NCBI GenBank assembly: GCA_009920585.1
Contig: RFZT01000120.1
Span: 1 to 7,158, forward strand
Length of the DNA stretch: 7,158 bases
Reading direction: 5' to 3'
From: a bacterium
GTDB lineage: Bacteria > Verrucomicrobiota > Verrucomicrobiia > Chthoniobacterales > Terrimicrobiaceae
Positions 6,831 through 7,158 of the stretch are shown piece after piece. Both the position numbers and the translations under genes were made by a program. Position 1 is the stretch's first letter; the number at the start of each line of letters is the position of its first letter. The notes under the pieces were generated by a model. The model was given only the letters and a program-made list of their open reading frames with translations. It did not search any database and was not told where the DNA came from.

Positions 6831-7158
6831 TAAATCTAGCAGCGATCGAGTCACGAATTGGGCACCTCAAAAGCGACTTTCGACTTGCCGAAACTACCTA
6901 AATGGCCAAAAAGGCGTTGCCATCAACTTGCTATTGCCTGCGGTCGCTTCGAACCTGAGCCTCTGGATGAGGAGGGTTCTCTCGGCTCTTTATTACCTGC
7001 CGGTCATTCGCGGCGACATGCCCGATACATGGGTTCACGGGCAAATGAGTTGTCCGGAACCGACGAAAATCCACCGCCAGGCCACAGGCGCACCTGGGCT
7101 ACACATTTGACTCGTTCGCTCCCGCTCAGCTCGCCCTTCGGGCCAACCTTCGGTTAGT
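6831..7158. other. Apparent non-coding region to the window edge
   Basis: I recognise no gene in this 328-nt stretch. Two + strand open frames (from TTG at 6858 to the edge, and TTG 6928-7110) have no recognisable domain, no upstream ribosome site and biased composition; the first runs into a Pro/Ser-rich tail. Visible small structures are a near-direct repeat of a 7-mer (cgacttt/cgacttg, 6874-6887), a 5-bp hairpin (6878-6882 with 6889-6893), a 6-bp inverted repeat (7019-7024 with 7038-7043, 13-nt loop), and a hairpin pair at the very end. The region might be an intergenic repeat or a remnant of a degraded gene, but nothing here proves either. Confidence 0.5.
7133..7155. repeat. Two adjacent mini-hairpins with identical TTC loops
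   Basis: Two perfect 4-bp stems sit one base apart. The first is gccc/gggc (7133-7136 with 7140-7143) and the second is aacc/ggtt (7145-7148 with 7152-7155). Both close a TTC loop, giving the repeated unit ccttcgg. Such tandem small palindromes occur in dispersed intergenic repeats and near terminators. The window ends 3 nt later, so the full extent of the element cannot be seen. Confidence 0.35.

Noticed and set aside
6928..7110. 60-residue open frame from a TTG codon
   Set aside because: It overlaps the other frame, has no recognisable motif and no initiation signal; there is no reason to prefer it.
6858..7157. 99-residue open frame on the + strand reaching the window edge
   Set aside because: It has a TTG start without a ribosome site, no domain I recognise and a Pro/Ser/Arg-rich composition typical of chance frames in GC-rich DNA.
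7133..7158. Integron attC site or CRISPR repeat at the right edge
   Set aside because: The hairpins lack the conserved attC core-site consensus, no integrase is seen, and no repeat-spacer pattern occurs in the window.

Overview
The window holds four genes, all on the + strand and tightly packed. In order they are: a type I (formylglycine-dependent) sulfatase cut off by the left edge (1-1320), xylose isomerase xylA (1368-2681), a xylulokinase-family xylB (2678-4117) and a secreted glycoside hydrolase family 3 enzyme of the beta-xylosidase type (4150-6810). The gaps are 47 nt, a 4-nt overlap (GTGA) and 32 nt, and no terminator-like hairpin lies between the genes, so they very probably form one operon. 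The last 348 nt (6811-7158) contain no gene I can support. They hold only short hairpins and two unconvincing open frames.

The operon reads as a xylose-release and xylose-catabolism unit. The sulfatase would remove sulfate esters from a polysaccharide or oligosaccharide. The exported GH3 enzyme would release terminal beta-linked sugar, most likely xylose. XylA would turn D-xylose into D-xylulose, and XylB would phosphorylate it to xylulose 5-phosphate for the pentose phosphate pathway. A sulfatase in a xylose operon points to a sulfated, xylose-containing glycan, such as some marine algal polysaccharides; this is inference. No transporter or regulator is seen.

The likely source is a Gram-negative polysaccharide degrader, and I favour Verrucomicrobiota (Opitutales/Puniceicoccales type). 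Reasons are the moderately high GC content, the sulfatase plus GH3/PA14 gene style, and gene starts without a clear Shine-Dalgarno sequence. This placement is a judgement from recalled family likeness, not a search.

The most notable observation is in xylB. The reading frame is intact and most family motifs are present, but the segment that normally carries the catalytic aspartate (the G-G-G-D-N motif before the SLGTSG loop) is absent. About 10-13 residues appear to have been lost in frame near position 3379/3380. The protein may therefore be an inactive or altered kinase, unless the gap is a sequencing or assembly error.
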